Shown piece by piece: positions 1 through 5,490 of a stretch of DNA of 6,621 bases. Both the position numbers and the translations under genes were made by a program. The stretch spans positions 1 to 6,621 of the forward strand of contig RFJD01000339.1 of the NCBI GenBank assembly GCA_003695015.1. The letters run 5' to 3'. How positions within the stretch are numbered: the stretch's first letter is position 1; each line of letters opens with the position of its first letter. This DNA comes from Verrucomicrobiota bacterium. Lineage in GTDB: Bacteria; Verrucomicrobiota; Verrucomicrobiia; Limisphaerales; J093. The notes under the pieces were generated by a model. That model saw only the letters and a list, made by a program, of their open reading frames with translations, had not been told where the DNA came from and ran no database searches.

Positions 1-2
1 AG

Positions 3-845
3 GAAGGCGTGGTTTTCCGGCTGGATTCGGGCGGTTTCTCGGAGCGGATTTCCTGGGGCAAGTTCTCGGATCCAACGCTGGAGCTGCTGGCCCGGGACCC
101 GAAGCTGCGGCCGTTCGCCGAGCCGTTCATCCCGGTGCCCCCGGACGCCCGGCCCGCGCCCAAACCGGTGGTCATCCGGGACTATCCCAAGGTGGAGCTA
201 CCCGAAGGGGGCACCAGCATTTTCAGCTCCCTGACCAGCCCCATCGGCCTGTTCATCGTGGGGCTGCTGTACCTGGCCAATCTGCTGGCGGCCTACGAGG
301 TGGCGGTTTACCGCAACCGGCCGGCGGGGATGGTTTGCGGACTTTCGGCCGTGCTGCCGCTGGTGGGGCCGATCGCCTTCCTGCTCTCCCCCGGTCTGGA
401 GGAAGCCGGCGGTCCGGCCGTCGAGGAGGAGGCGTTGGAAGCCGAGGCGGGACCGGGCGTGCCGGAGGCCGGCAGCGGTGCGGGCGCCACCTCCCGGCAG
501 GTGGCCCCGGCGCCTGCCAGCGGTTTGCGCGTGGCCGCTTCCACCAGGCCAGCCAAGGCCGCCACCTACGAGAAGAAGGTGTACAACCGCGGCGAATACA
601 CCTTCAACCGTCGCTTCATCGAGACCCAGTTCTCCGGCTTCTTCCGGGTGGTGCCGACCGATGCCGAGAAGGACCTGGTGCTGGTGATCAAGACGCCGAA
701 GCAGGAGTACGTGGCCCGGCGCATCTCCCGCATCAGCGCCACCGAGATGTACATCCAGCTCCTTCAGGCCGGCGGCAAGGAGGTCCGCGTGGGGCTGGGC
801 GAGATCGCCCAGATCATCGTGCGGCACAAGGACGACAAGAGCTGA
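3..845 (+). CDS. Conserved membrane protein of unknown function, 5' end missing
   Basis: I do not recognise a named family. The frame is open to the left edge. A GTG at 9 could be read as a start, but the preceding codons (GAA GGC) are open and the protein reads as if already inside a folded domain (VVFRLDSGGFSERISWGKFS), so I treat it as 5'-partial. Numbering from the GTG, residues about 1-41 form a conserved-looking soluble segment and 42-70 a proline-rich stretch. Two hydrophobic segments at about 76-98 and 107-128 look like a membrane hairpin. A low-complexity Glu/Ala/Gly/Pro linker spans about 130-185. A C-terminal globular part at about 190-275 (YNRGEYTFNRRFIETQFSGF, then alternating strand-like residues ending EIAQIIVRHK) may be a small beta domain. 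It ends at TGA 843-845, 20 nt before the kinase gene, so co-transcription is likely. The membrane placement is solid; the function is unknown. Confidence 0.75.
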   Translation, partial: EGVVFRLDSGGFSERISWGKFSDPTLELLARDPKLRPFAEPFIPVPPDARPAPKPVVIRDYPKVELPEGGTSIFSSLTSPIGLFIVGLLYLANLLAAYEVAVYRNRPAGMVCGLSAVLPLVGPIAFLLSPGLEEAGGPAVEEEALEAEAGPGVPEAGSGAGATSRQVAPAPASGLRVAASTRPAKAATYEKKVYNRGEYTFNRRFIETQFSGFFRVVPTDAEKDLVLVIKTPKQEYVARRISRISATEMYIQLLQAGGKEVRVGLGEIAQIIVRHKDDKS

Positions 846-865
846 GGCCCGCGCCCCTCCGGCCG

Positions 866-1447
866 ATGAAATTCCAGACCATTCTCCTCTTCGGCGCTCC
901 CGGCAGCGGCAAGGGCACCCAGGGCAAGGTCTTGGGCGCGTTGCCCGGCTTCTTCCACTGTTCCTGCGGGGAGGTGTTCCGCAGCCTCAAGATGGACTCG
1001 CCCTTGGGCCGCGTGTTCGTCGAGTACTCCAGCCGGGGGGAACTGGTGCCGGACGAACCGACCATCGAGCTCTGGCGGCAGTTCATCACCAACTGCCGGA
1101 AGTCCGGCCAGTACGATCCGGCCAACGACATGCTGGTGCTCGACGGCATCCCGCGCAACCTCCGCCAGGCCGAACTGCTCCAAGACTCGCTCGATGTCCG
1201 GGCCGTCATCTACCTGACCTGCGCCGATCCCGAGAAGCTGGTGCAACGGCTCCAACGCCGGGCCCTCAAGGAAAACCGGCTCGACGACGCCAACTTGGAC
1301 ACCATCCGCCGCCGGCTCGAGACCTACGAGCGGGAGTCCCGTCCGGTACTGGACTTCTACGGCCGGGACCTGCTTCATGAAGTGGATGCCACCCAGCGGC
1401 CGATCGACGTGCTCCGGGACGTCGTCGAGATCGTCCGCCAGCTCTGA
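866..1447 (+). CDS. Nucleoside monophosphate kinase, adenylate kinase family (divergent, short lid)
   Basis: A cytosolic P-loop kinase expected to transfer phosphate from ATP to a nucleoside monophosphate (AMP in the classical enzyme). The 193-residue protein starts at ATG 866. The same frame is open far upstream, but homology begins at MKFQTILLFG. The Walker A motif is GAPGSGKGT at 10-18. LVPDE at 60-64 and DGIPRN at 93-98 match the family's LVPDE and DGFPRT elements. The region RLDD...RRRL at 138-151, followed by YERESRPVLDFY, matches the ADK C-terminal arginines. The lid is the short form without a Cys4 zinc site. The NMP-binding motif usually written STGD-x-x-R reads SCGEVFR (33-39), with Cys for Thr and Glu for Asp. 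The first residues after the P-loop also differ from housekeeping Adk. I infer a divergent paralogue that may not be the cell's only adenylate kinase, so I leave the symbol blank. It sits 20 nt after the membrane protein gene and 9 nt before the zinc-ribbon gene. Confidence 0.9.
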   Translation: MKFQTILLFGAPGSGKGTQGKVLGALPGFFHCSCGEVFRSLKMDSPLGRVFVEYSSRGELVPDEPTIELWRQFITNCRKSGQYDPANDMLVLDGIPRNLRQAELLQDSLDVRAVIYLTCADPEKLVQRLQRRALKENRLDDANLDTIRRRLETYERESRPVLDFYGRDLLHEVDATQRPIDVLRDVVEIVRQL

Positions 1448-1456
1448 ACCGGTCCG

Positions 1457-1705
1457 ATGGTCTCGCAATTCGGCGACTTCCAAGCCAGCGAACTCTACTG
1501 CCCACGTTGCCGGCGGGCCCAGCCGGTCCGCGAACACCTCCTCCTGGTGTTGCCCGACGGCGAACTGCACGAATACCGCTGCGCCCGTTGCGCCACCTCG
1601 CTGGGAACCCGCCGCACCAAGGGCGGTCTCGCCCGGCCCCCCGGCCAACCCGCGCCAAACCGCCCGTCCGCCACCCGCCGACCGGTGCGCGGGTTGCTCG
1701 GGTGA
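1457..1705 (+). CDS. Small four-cysteine zinc-ribbon protein, function unknown
   Basis: An 82-residue protein with two CxxC knuckles, C15-P-R-C18 and C42-A-R-C45, 23 residues apart. This is the usual geometry of a zinc ribbon that binds one Zn2+. The core (about 1-50) begins VSQFGDFQASELYCPRCRRA and has a hydrophobic strand LLLVLPDG between the knuckles. The last 30 residues are rich in Pro, Arg and Gly and are probably disordered and basic. It has no enzymatic motif, signal peptide or membrane segment. The gene lies between the kinase (9 nt upstream) and fmt (21 nt downstream) in the same direction, so it is likely co-expressed with them. No Shine-Dalgarno precedes ATG 1457. The paired CxxC motifs and tight spacing make it a convincing real gene. 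Nucleic-acid binding or a structural metal site are both possible, and I would not choose between them. Confidence 0.8.
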   Translation: MVSQFGDFQASELYCPRCRRAQPVREHLLLVLPDGELHEYRCARCATSLGTRRTKGGLARPPGQPAPNRPSATRRPVRGLLG

Positions 1706-1726
1706 AGATCCGTGGTCCCCGATCCG

Positions 1727-2698
1727 ATGAACGCCCCCGGCCCGGCCAACTCCCCGCCTCTGCGCGTGGTCTTCTTCGGCACGGCGGAGTTTGCCTGTCC
1801 GGCCTTGGTCGAACTCGAAAAGCAGGAGAACCTCAAGCTGCTCGGCGTGGTGACCCAGCCGGATCGCCCCGCCGGACGCGGTCTCCAACCCAAGCCGCCG
1901 CCGGTCAAGGAAGTGGCCCTCCAGTTGAAGCTGCCGGTATGGCAGCCGGACCGCTGCCGGGACGAGACTTTCCTCCGGCAGATGCGGGAACTGGCGCCGG
2001 AGCTGATCGTCGTCGCCGCCTACGGCCAAATCCTGCCCAAGGCCCTGTTGGAACTGCCCCGCCACGGCTGCCTCAACATCCACGGCTCGCTCCTGCCCAA
2101 GTACCGCGGCGCGGCGCCGATCCAGCGGGCGATCGCCGAGGGCGAGGAAGAGACCGGCGTGACCATCATGTTGATGGATGAAGGGCTCGACACCGGCCCC
2201 ATCCTGGCCCAGGAAGCCACCCGCATCTGGCCGGACGACAACGCCCAAACCCTGCACGACCGTCTGGCGTTGATGGGCGCCCACCTGTTGGTGGACATCC
2301 TGCCCGACTACCTGGCGGGGAAACTCCTGCCCCGCCCCCAGCCGTCCGAAGGCGCCACCTATGCGGCCAAGGTGACCCGGGCCGACGGCGAGATCGACTG
2401 GCGCCGTTCGGCCGTCGAAGTGGACCGGCAGATTCGGGCTTTCACCCCCTGGCCCGGCGCCACCACCCGGCTGCCCTTCAAGGAGCGTCCCCGTCTCAAG
2501 ATCCTCGAAGCCGAGCCGCTCGAACGTGAAGGCGGCGAGCCCGGCGTGGTGTTGGCCTCGGGACCCGAAACGCTGCTGGTGGCCTGCGGTCGCGGCGTCC
2601 TGCAAATCCACCGCCTGCAACGGGAGGGCGGCAAGCCGCTCCCGGCAGCCGAGTTCCTGCGCGGCTGTCCCCTGCCGCCCGGCACCCGGCTGGGTTGA
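1727..2698 (+). CDS. fmt: Methionyl-tRNA formyltransferase
   Basis: Transfers a formyl group from 10-formyltetrahydrofolate to the amino group of Met-tRNAfMet, making the initiator tRNA used in bacterial translation. The 323-residue length fits the family (about 310-320). The N-terminal Rossmann-like domain opens with LRVVFFGTAEFACPAL. The catalytic Asn-His-Asp set is visible as N117 and H119 in LNIHGSLLPKYRGAAPI and D155 in DEGLDTGPI. The spacing of 2 and 36 residues equals that of E. coli N108, H110 and D146. The linker AFTPWPGA (239-246) leads into the C-terminal OB-fold domain, which binds tRNA and ends with the typical LQREGGKPLPAAEFLRG. I chose ATG 1727. A GTG at 1712 in the same frame would add five residues (VVPDP) and begin only 6 nt after the zinc-ribbon stop; it is possible but less natural. 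A def (peptide deformylase) gene, a common partner, is not in this window. Confidence 0.97.
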   Translation: MNAPGPANSPPLRVVFFGTAEFACPALVELEKQENLKLLGVVTQPDRPAGRGLQPKPPPVKEVALQLKLPVWQPDRCRDETFLRQMRELAPELIVVAAYGQILPKALLELPRHGCLNIHGSLLPKYRGAAPIQRAIAEGEEETGVTIMLMDEGLDTGPILAQEATRIWPDDNAQTLHDRLALMGAHLLVDILPDYLAGKLLPRPQPSEGATYAAKVTRADGEIDWRRSAVEVDRQIRAFTPWPGATTRLPFKERPRLKILEAEPLEREGGEPGVVLASGPETLLVACGRGVLQIHRLQREGGKPLPAAEFLRGCPLPPGTRLG

Positions 2699-2729
2699 AA
2701 CGAAACCGGCGGCCCGTTCGAGCCGCCGG
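2697..2729 (-). terminator. Candidate intrinsic terminator for the minus-strand genes, in the convergent gap
   Basis: The arms CCGGCGGC (2706-2713) and GCCGCCGG (2722-2729) pair perfectly over 8 bp around an 8-nt loop. Read on the minus strand, the hairpin begins 28 nt after the nucleotidyltransferase stop and is followed by TTTCGTTTCA, a T-rich tail. On the plus strand the hairpin follows the fmt stop by 7 nt, but CTGTCCGCTC comes next with no T run, so it is a weaker stop for fmt. The tail is interrupted by CG, so efficiency is uncertain. The position between converging genes supports the call. Confidence 0.6.
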
Positions 2730-2757
2730 CTGTCCGCTCCCGGGGACGGGAATCGGT

Positions 2758-3519
2758 TCAACGCCCCGTCGCCTTCAGCTCCCGAAACACGCGGTCCGCC
2801 TCGGCCAGGGACTCCTTCGAGCCGATGTCGTACCACTTGCCGGGCACGGGCCAAGCATAGACCGGGCGCTGCTTGTAGAGCCACTGGACGAGCCGGCCGG
2901 GCTGGTCGGGGTTGTTGCCTTCGCGGATGTAACGGTCGATCTCCGGCAACACCTCCGCCGGGTAGTAGTAGAGGGCGATGGCCGCCAGACTCGAGGTGGG
3001 GTTGGCCATTTTCTCCTCGAAGAAGGTGATCCGGCCCTCGGCGTCCACCTCAATGGAGTTGTACTTCTTGGCGGCCTCGAGGCTGCCGACGTCGTACACG
3101 CCCACCACCGGGGCCTTTTTCTCCCGGCAAAAGCGGCCGAAGTCCTCGAGTGACTCGCTGAAGAGGTTGTCGCCGGCCACCACGATCAGGTCGCCTTCCA
3201 GCTTCTCCTTTTGCAGCACGAAGTGGATGTCGCCGATCGCCCCCAGCCGGTTCTCGTTGGTGGTCGTGCCATCGTTGACGATGGTGAACCGGATGTGGGG
3301 CTGGCTCTTCTGGTACTCGTCGGCCCAACGCTGAAAGTGGCCGGCGAATTTGTTGTTGGTGACCACGACGATGCGCTCGATGCCCTCGATGGGCAGGAGG
3401 GCGTCCAGGACGTGCTCGAGCATCGGCTTGCCCGCCACTTCGAGCAGGGGCTTGGGCTGGTTTTCGGTCAGGGGGTAAAGCCGGGTCGCATACCCGGCGC
3501 CGAGGATCAACAGGTTCAT
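2758..3519 (-). CDS. Sugar-1-phosphate nucleotidyltransferase (NTP_transferase family)
   Basis: Expected to join an NTP and a sugar 1-phosphate to make an NDP-sugar plus pyrophosphate, for cell-envelope or exopolysaccharide glycans. The product is 253 residues. The nucleotide-binding signature GAGYATRLYPLT (7-18), followed by QPKPLLEVAGKPMLEHV, is the AGYATRL variant of the usual GGxGTRLxPLT. Metal-site aspartates are D117 in VVAGDN and D231 in WYDIGSKESL. EEKMANPTSS at 168-177 supplies the sugar-phosphate lysine (K170). There is no left-handed beta-helix or acyltransferase tail, so it is a stand-alone transferase and not GlmU. The choice of nucleotide (dTTP, UTP, CTP) and sugar cannot be read from sequence. 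The frame runs open to 3591, but homology starts at MNLLILGAGY (3519). It begins 22 nt after the ptsI stop in the same direction, so it is probably co-transcribed as the second gene of a ptsI operon. Only a weak GAAG precedes the start. Confidence 0.93.
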   Translation of the reverse strand: MNLLILGAGYATRLYPLTENQPKPLLEVAGKPMLEHVLDALLPIEGIERIVVVTNNKFAGHFQRWADEYQKSQPHIRFTIVNDGTTTNENRLGAIGDIHFVLQKEKLEGDLIVVAGDNLFSESLEDFGRFCREKKAPVVGVYDVGSLEAAKKYNSIEVDAEGRITFFEEKMANPTSSLAAIALYYYPAEVLPEIDRYIREGNNPDQPGRLVQWLYKQRPVYAWPVPGKWYDIGSKESLAEADRVFRELKATGR

Positions 3520-3541
3520 GGTTGCGTCTTCGTTTTCGGGC

Positions 3542-5356
3542 TCACGGCTTGCCACCGGACGAGTCCGGGGCGGCGGGCGGACGGGCCACAAACAGCTTCG
3601 GGTCCGCCCGCCGGGCCAGTTCCTGGCACGCCTCCAGGATCGCGCCGGTGTTTTCTTCCTTCAGGGCGAAGTCCGCCAACTGGCGGGCTTCGGAAAGCTT
3701 CAGCGACCGGATCAGGTGTTTGACCGCGGGAACCAGCGGCGGGGCCACGCTCAGTTCGTCGGCGCCCAATCCGATCAGCAGCGCGGCCAGGGCGGGATCC
3801 CCCGCCATCTCGCCGCAGACCCCCACCCAGATGCCGGCGGCATGGCCGGCGTCGATGGTTTGCTTGATGAGCCGGACCACGGCCGGATGCGTCGGCTGGT
3901 GCAGGTGGGCAATCCGCGGATTCAAACGGTCGGCCGCCAGCGAGTACTGGACCAAGTCGTTGGTGCCGATGCTGAAGAACCGCACCCGCCGCGCGATGGC
4001 TTCGGCGGTCAGCACCGCGGAAGGGATCTCGATCATCACCCCCACTTCGAGATCCCGGTCGAAGGGAAGCCCTTCCTTCTCCAGCTCCGCCTTGCATTGC
4101 TCGAGCAAGGCGTTGGCCTGGTCCACCTCGTCGATGCCCGAGATCATCGGGTACATCATCTTGACGTTGCCCGTGACCGCGGCCCGCAGGATGGCCCGCA
4201 ACTGCGCCCGGAACATCTCCGGTTCGGCCAGGCAGATCCGGATGGCGCGCCAGCCGAGGAACGGGTTGCGCTCGGGGTACTGGTCCCGGTAATTGAGCAT
4301 CTTGTCACCCCCCAGATCGAGGGTGCGGATGATCACCGGGGCGGGATGGAGTTTCTCGGCCAAACCGCGGTACACCTCGAACTGTTCCTCCTCGGACGGC
4401 AGTTCGAGCCGTTCCATGAAGAGAAACTCGGTGCGGAACAACCCGACGCCCTCGGCGCCCTGGGCCACGACCTCGTCGGCCTCGGCCGGGTTTTCGATGT
4501 TGGCCGAGAGCGTGATCCGGTGGCCGTCCAGCGTCACCGCGGGCAGTTCGCGCACCTCGCGCAACCGTTCTTCGAGCACCTGATACTGCCGGGCGAGCTG
4601 GCCGTACTGGTAGAGGGTTTGATCGGTGGGGTTGACGATCAGCAGGCCGTTGAACCCGTCCAGCAGCGCGTAATCGCCGGTGGCCAGCCGCTGGGTGGCG
4701 TCGCGCAAGCCGGTCACCGCCGGCAGGTGCATGGCGCGGGCCAGGATCGCGGTATGCGAGGTCTGGCTGCCCAGATCGGTGGCGAAACCGAGGATCATCT
4801 GCCGATCGAGCACCGCCGTCTGCGAGGGCGTCAGGTCGTGGGCCACAAGGATGCAGGGCTCGCGGATTTCCGAGAGATCCTGCGGCTCGTCCGGGTTGAG
4901 CAGGTTGTGCAGGACCCGTTGGGTGGCGTCGCGCACGTCCGCGGCCCGCTCCTTGAGGTAGTCGTCCTGCATGGCGGCGAAGCTGGCCACAAACCGCTGG
5001 GCCACGGTGGCAAAAGCGTGGTCCACGTTGACCAGCGAATCCCGGACCAGCGTCCGCACCCCTTCGAGCAGAACCGGGTCCTCCAGCACCATCAACTGCG
5101 CCTCGAACAGCAGCGCCTCCTGCTGGCCGAGCGCTTGGGCGACCTGCTCCTTGAGCTTGCGCAACTGTTGCCGGCTCAACACCAGCGCCGCTTCCAGCCG
5201 GTCCATCTCGCTCTGGACGTCTTCGGGCTGGATGGCGTAGCGGGGCGGCTCGCGGACCTCGGCGGGCCGAACGACAAAGAGCCGGCCACGGCACACGCCG
5301 CGCGAGGCGGGAATGCCGTGGAGGACGCGCTCTCCTCTGGCTGCCGAATCCGGCAC
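3542..5356 (-). CDS. ptsI: Phosphoenolpyruvate-protein phosphotransferase, PTS enzyme I
   Basis: Takes phosphate from phosphoenolpyruvate onto a histidine and passes it to HPr, the first step of the PTS phosphorelay in the cytosol. The product is 604 residues (E. coli EI has 575). The N-terminal HPr-binding part is about 11-135, the swivelling phosphohistidine domain about 162-243, and the PEP-binding TIM barrel about 262-555. The key residues all sit at the E. coli position plus 12: phospho-His H201 in GSQTSHTAILAR, R308 in GLFRTEF, R344 in IIRTLDLGGDK, Mg ligands E443 (MIEIPSA) and D467 (GTNDL), and C514 in CGEMAGD. The usual GGRTSH reads GSQTSH. With no GAF domain it is PtsI and not PtsP. 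About 25 C-terminal residues rich in Ala and Pro look like a disordered tail. The start is GTG 5356, fixed by an in-frame TGA 9 nt upstream. No HPr or EII gene is in view, so its role may be regulatory as much as for transport. Confidence 0.96.
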   Translation of the reverse strand: MPDSAARGERVLHGIPASRGVCRGRLFVVRPAEVREPPRYAIQPEDVQSEMDRLEAALVLSRQQLRKLKEQVAQALGQQEALLFEAQLMVLEDPVLLEGVRTLVRDSLVNVDHAFATVAQRFVASFAAMQDDYLKERAADVRDATQRVLHNLLNPDEPQDLSEIREPCILVAHDLTPSQTAVLDRQMILGFATDLGSQTSHTAILARAMHLPAVTGLRDATQRLATGDYALLDGFNGLLIVNPTDQTLYQYGQLARQYQVLEERLREVRELPAVTLDGHRITLSANIENPAEADEVVAQGAEGVGLFRTEFLFMERLELPSEEEQFEVYRGLAEKLHPAPVIIRTLDLGGDKMLNYRDQYPERNPFLGWRAIRICLAEPEMFRAQLRAILRAAVTGNVKMMYPMISGIDEVDQANALLEQCKAELEKEGLPFDRDLEVGVMIEIPSAVLTAEAIARRVRFFSIGTNDLVQYSLAADRLNPRIAHLHQPTHPAVVRLIKQTIDAGHAAGIWVGVCGEMAGDPALAALLIGLGADELSVAPPLVPAVKHLIRSLKLSEARQLADFALKEENTGAILEACQELARRADPKLFVARPPAAPDSSGGKP

Positions 5357-5362
5357 GCCGCT

Positions 5363-5391
5363 TCAATAGCGACCAGCCGCCGGATTGGAAA
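5363..5391 (-). promoter_or_regulatory. Candidate sigma-70-like promoter for ptsI
   Basis: On the minus strand, TTTCCA (5391-5386) is separated by 17 nt from TATTGA (5368-5363). These match the -35 and -10 consensus at 4 and 3 of 6 positions. The -10 ends exactly 6 nt before the GTG start, so a transcript would begin at or next to the start codon. It is the best candidate I see in the 134-nt divergent gap, but the match is weak and rests on eye inspection alone. Confidence 0.3.
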
Positions 5392-5456
5392 CCCAAAAAG
5401 CCGGCGTGACGGCGGCCGCGCCCCGCTCCGCCACCGCCCGGGCTGCGGTTCCATGC

Positions 5457-5484
5457 TTGTCTGGCACCGGCTCCGCCCTACGCT
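5457..5484 (+). promoter_or_regulatory. Candidate sigma-70-like promoter for the aminotransferase gene
   Basis: TTGTCT (5457-5462) is followed after 16 nt by TACGCT (5479-5484), matching the -35 and -10 consensus at 4 and 3 of 6 positions. The -10 keeps the first T, the A and the last T, which are the most conserved positions. GAACGC (6 nt) then leads directly to ATG 5491, so initiation at the usual distance would give a leaderless or nearly leaderless mRNA. That would agree with the absence of any Shine-Dalgarno. No clear ArgR-type operator is seen. Confidence 0.35.
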
Positions 5485-5490
5485 GAACGC

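Noticed and set aside
335..865. A 177-residue N-terminal extension of the kinase reading frame
   Set aside because: It overlaps the membrane protein gene in another frame. Its translation is Arg/Gly/Ala-rich filler, while family similarity begins precisely at ATG 866.
2745..2770. A second inverted repeat GACGGG/CCCGTC in the convergent gap
   Set aside because: It is only 6 bp with a 14-nt loop, it overlaps the end of the nucleotidyltransferase gene and it lacks a T tail. The 2706-2729 hairpin is the better terminator candidate.
764..2884. A 706-codon open frame on the minus strand opposite the kinase, zinc-ribbon and fmt genes
   Set aside because: It lies antisense to three genes with clear family motifs. 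Its translation is low-complexity Gly/Ala/Arg/Val with no recognisable domain, as expected from the shadow frame of GC-rich coding DNA.
5378..5406. The inverted repeat CGCCGG/CCGGCG between ptsI and the aminotransferase gene as an operator or attenuator
   Set aside because: It is six GC pairs around a 17-nt loop in very GC-rich sequence, with no T tract and no match to a known operator. It overlaps the -35 region of the ptsI candidate promoter, which is interesting but not enough to call.
5461..5476. A sigma-54-like GG-N10-GC core (CTGGCACCGGCTCCGC) before the aminotransferase gene
   Set aside because: The -24 half (TGGCAC) is good, but the -12 half reads CCGC and lacks TTGC. Such cores arise easily in GC-rich DNA, no activator site is seen, and the predicted start would fall only a few bases before the ATG. 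A mapped transcript or a conserved site in relatives would reopen it.
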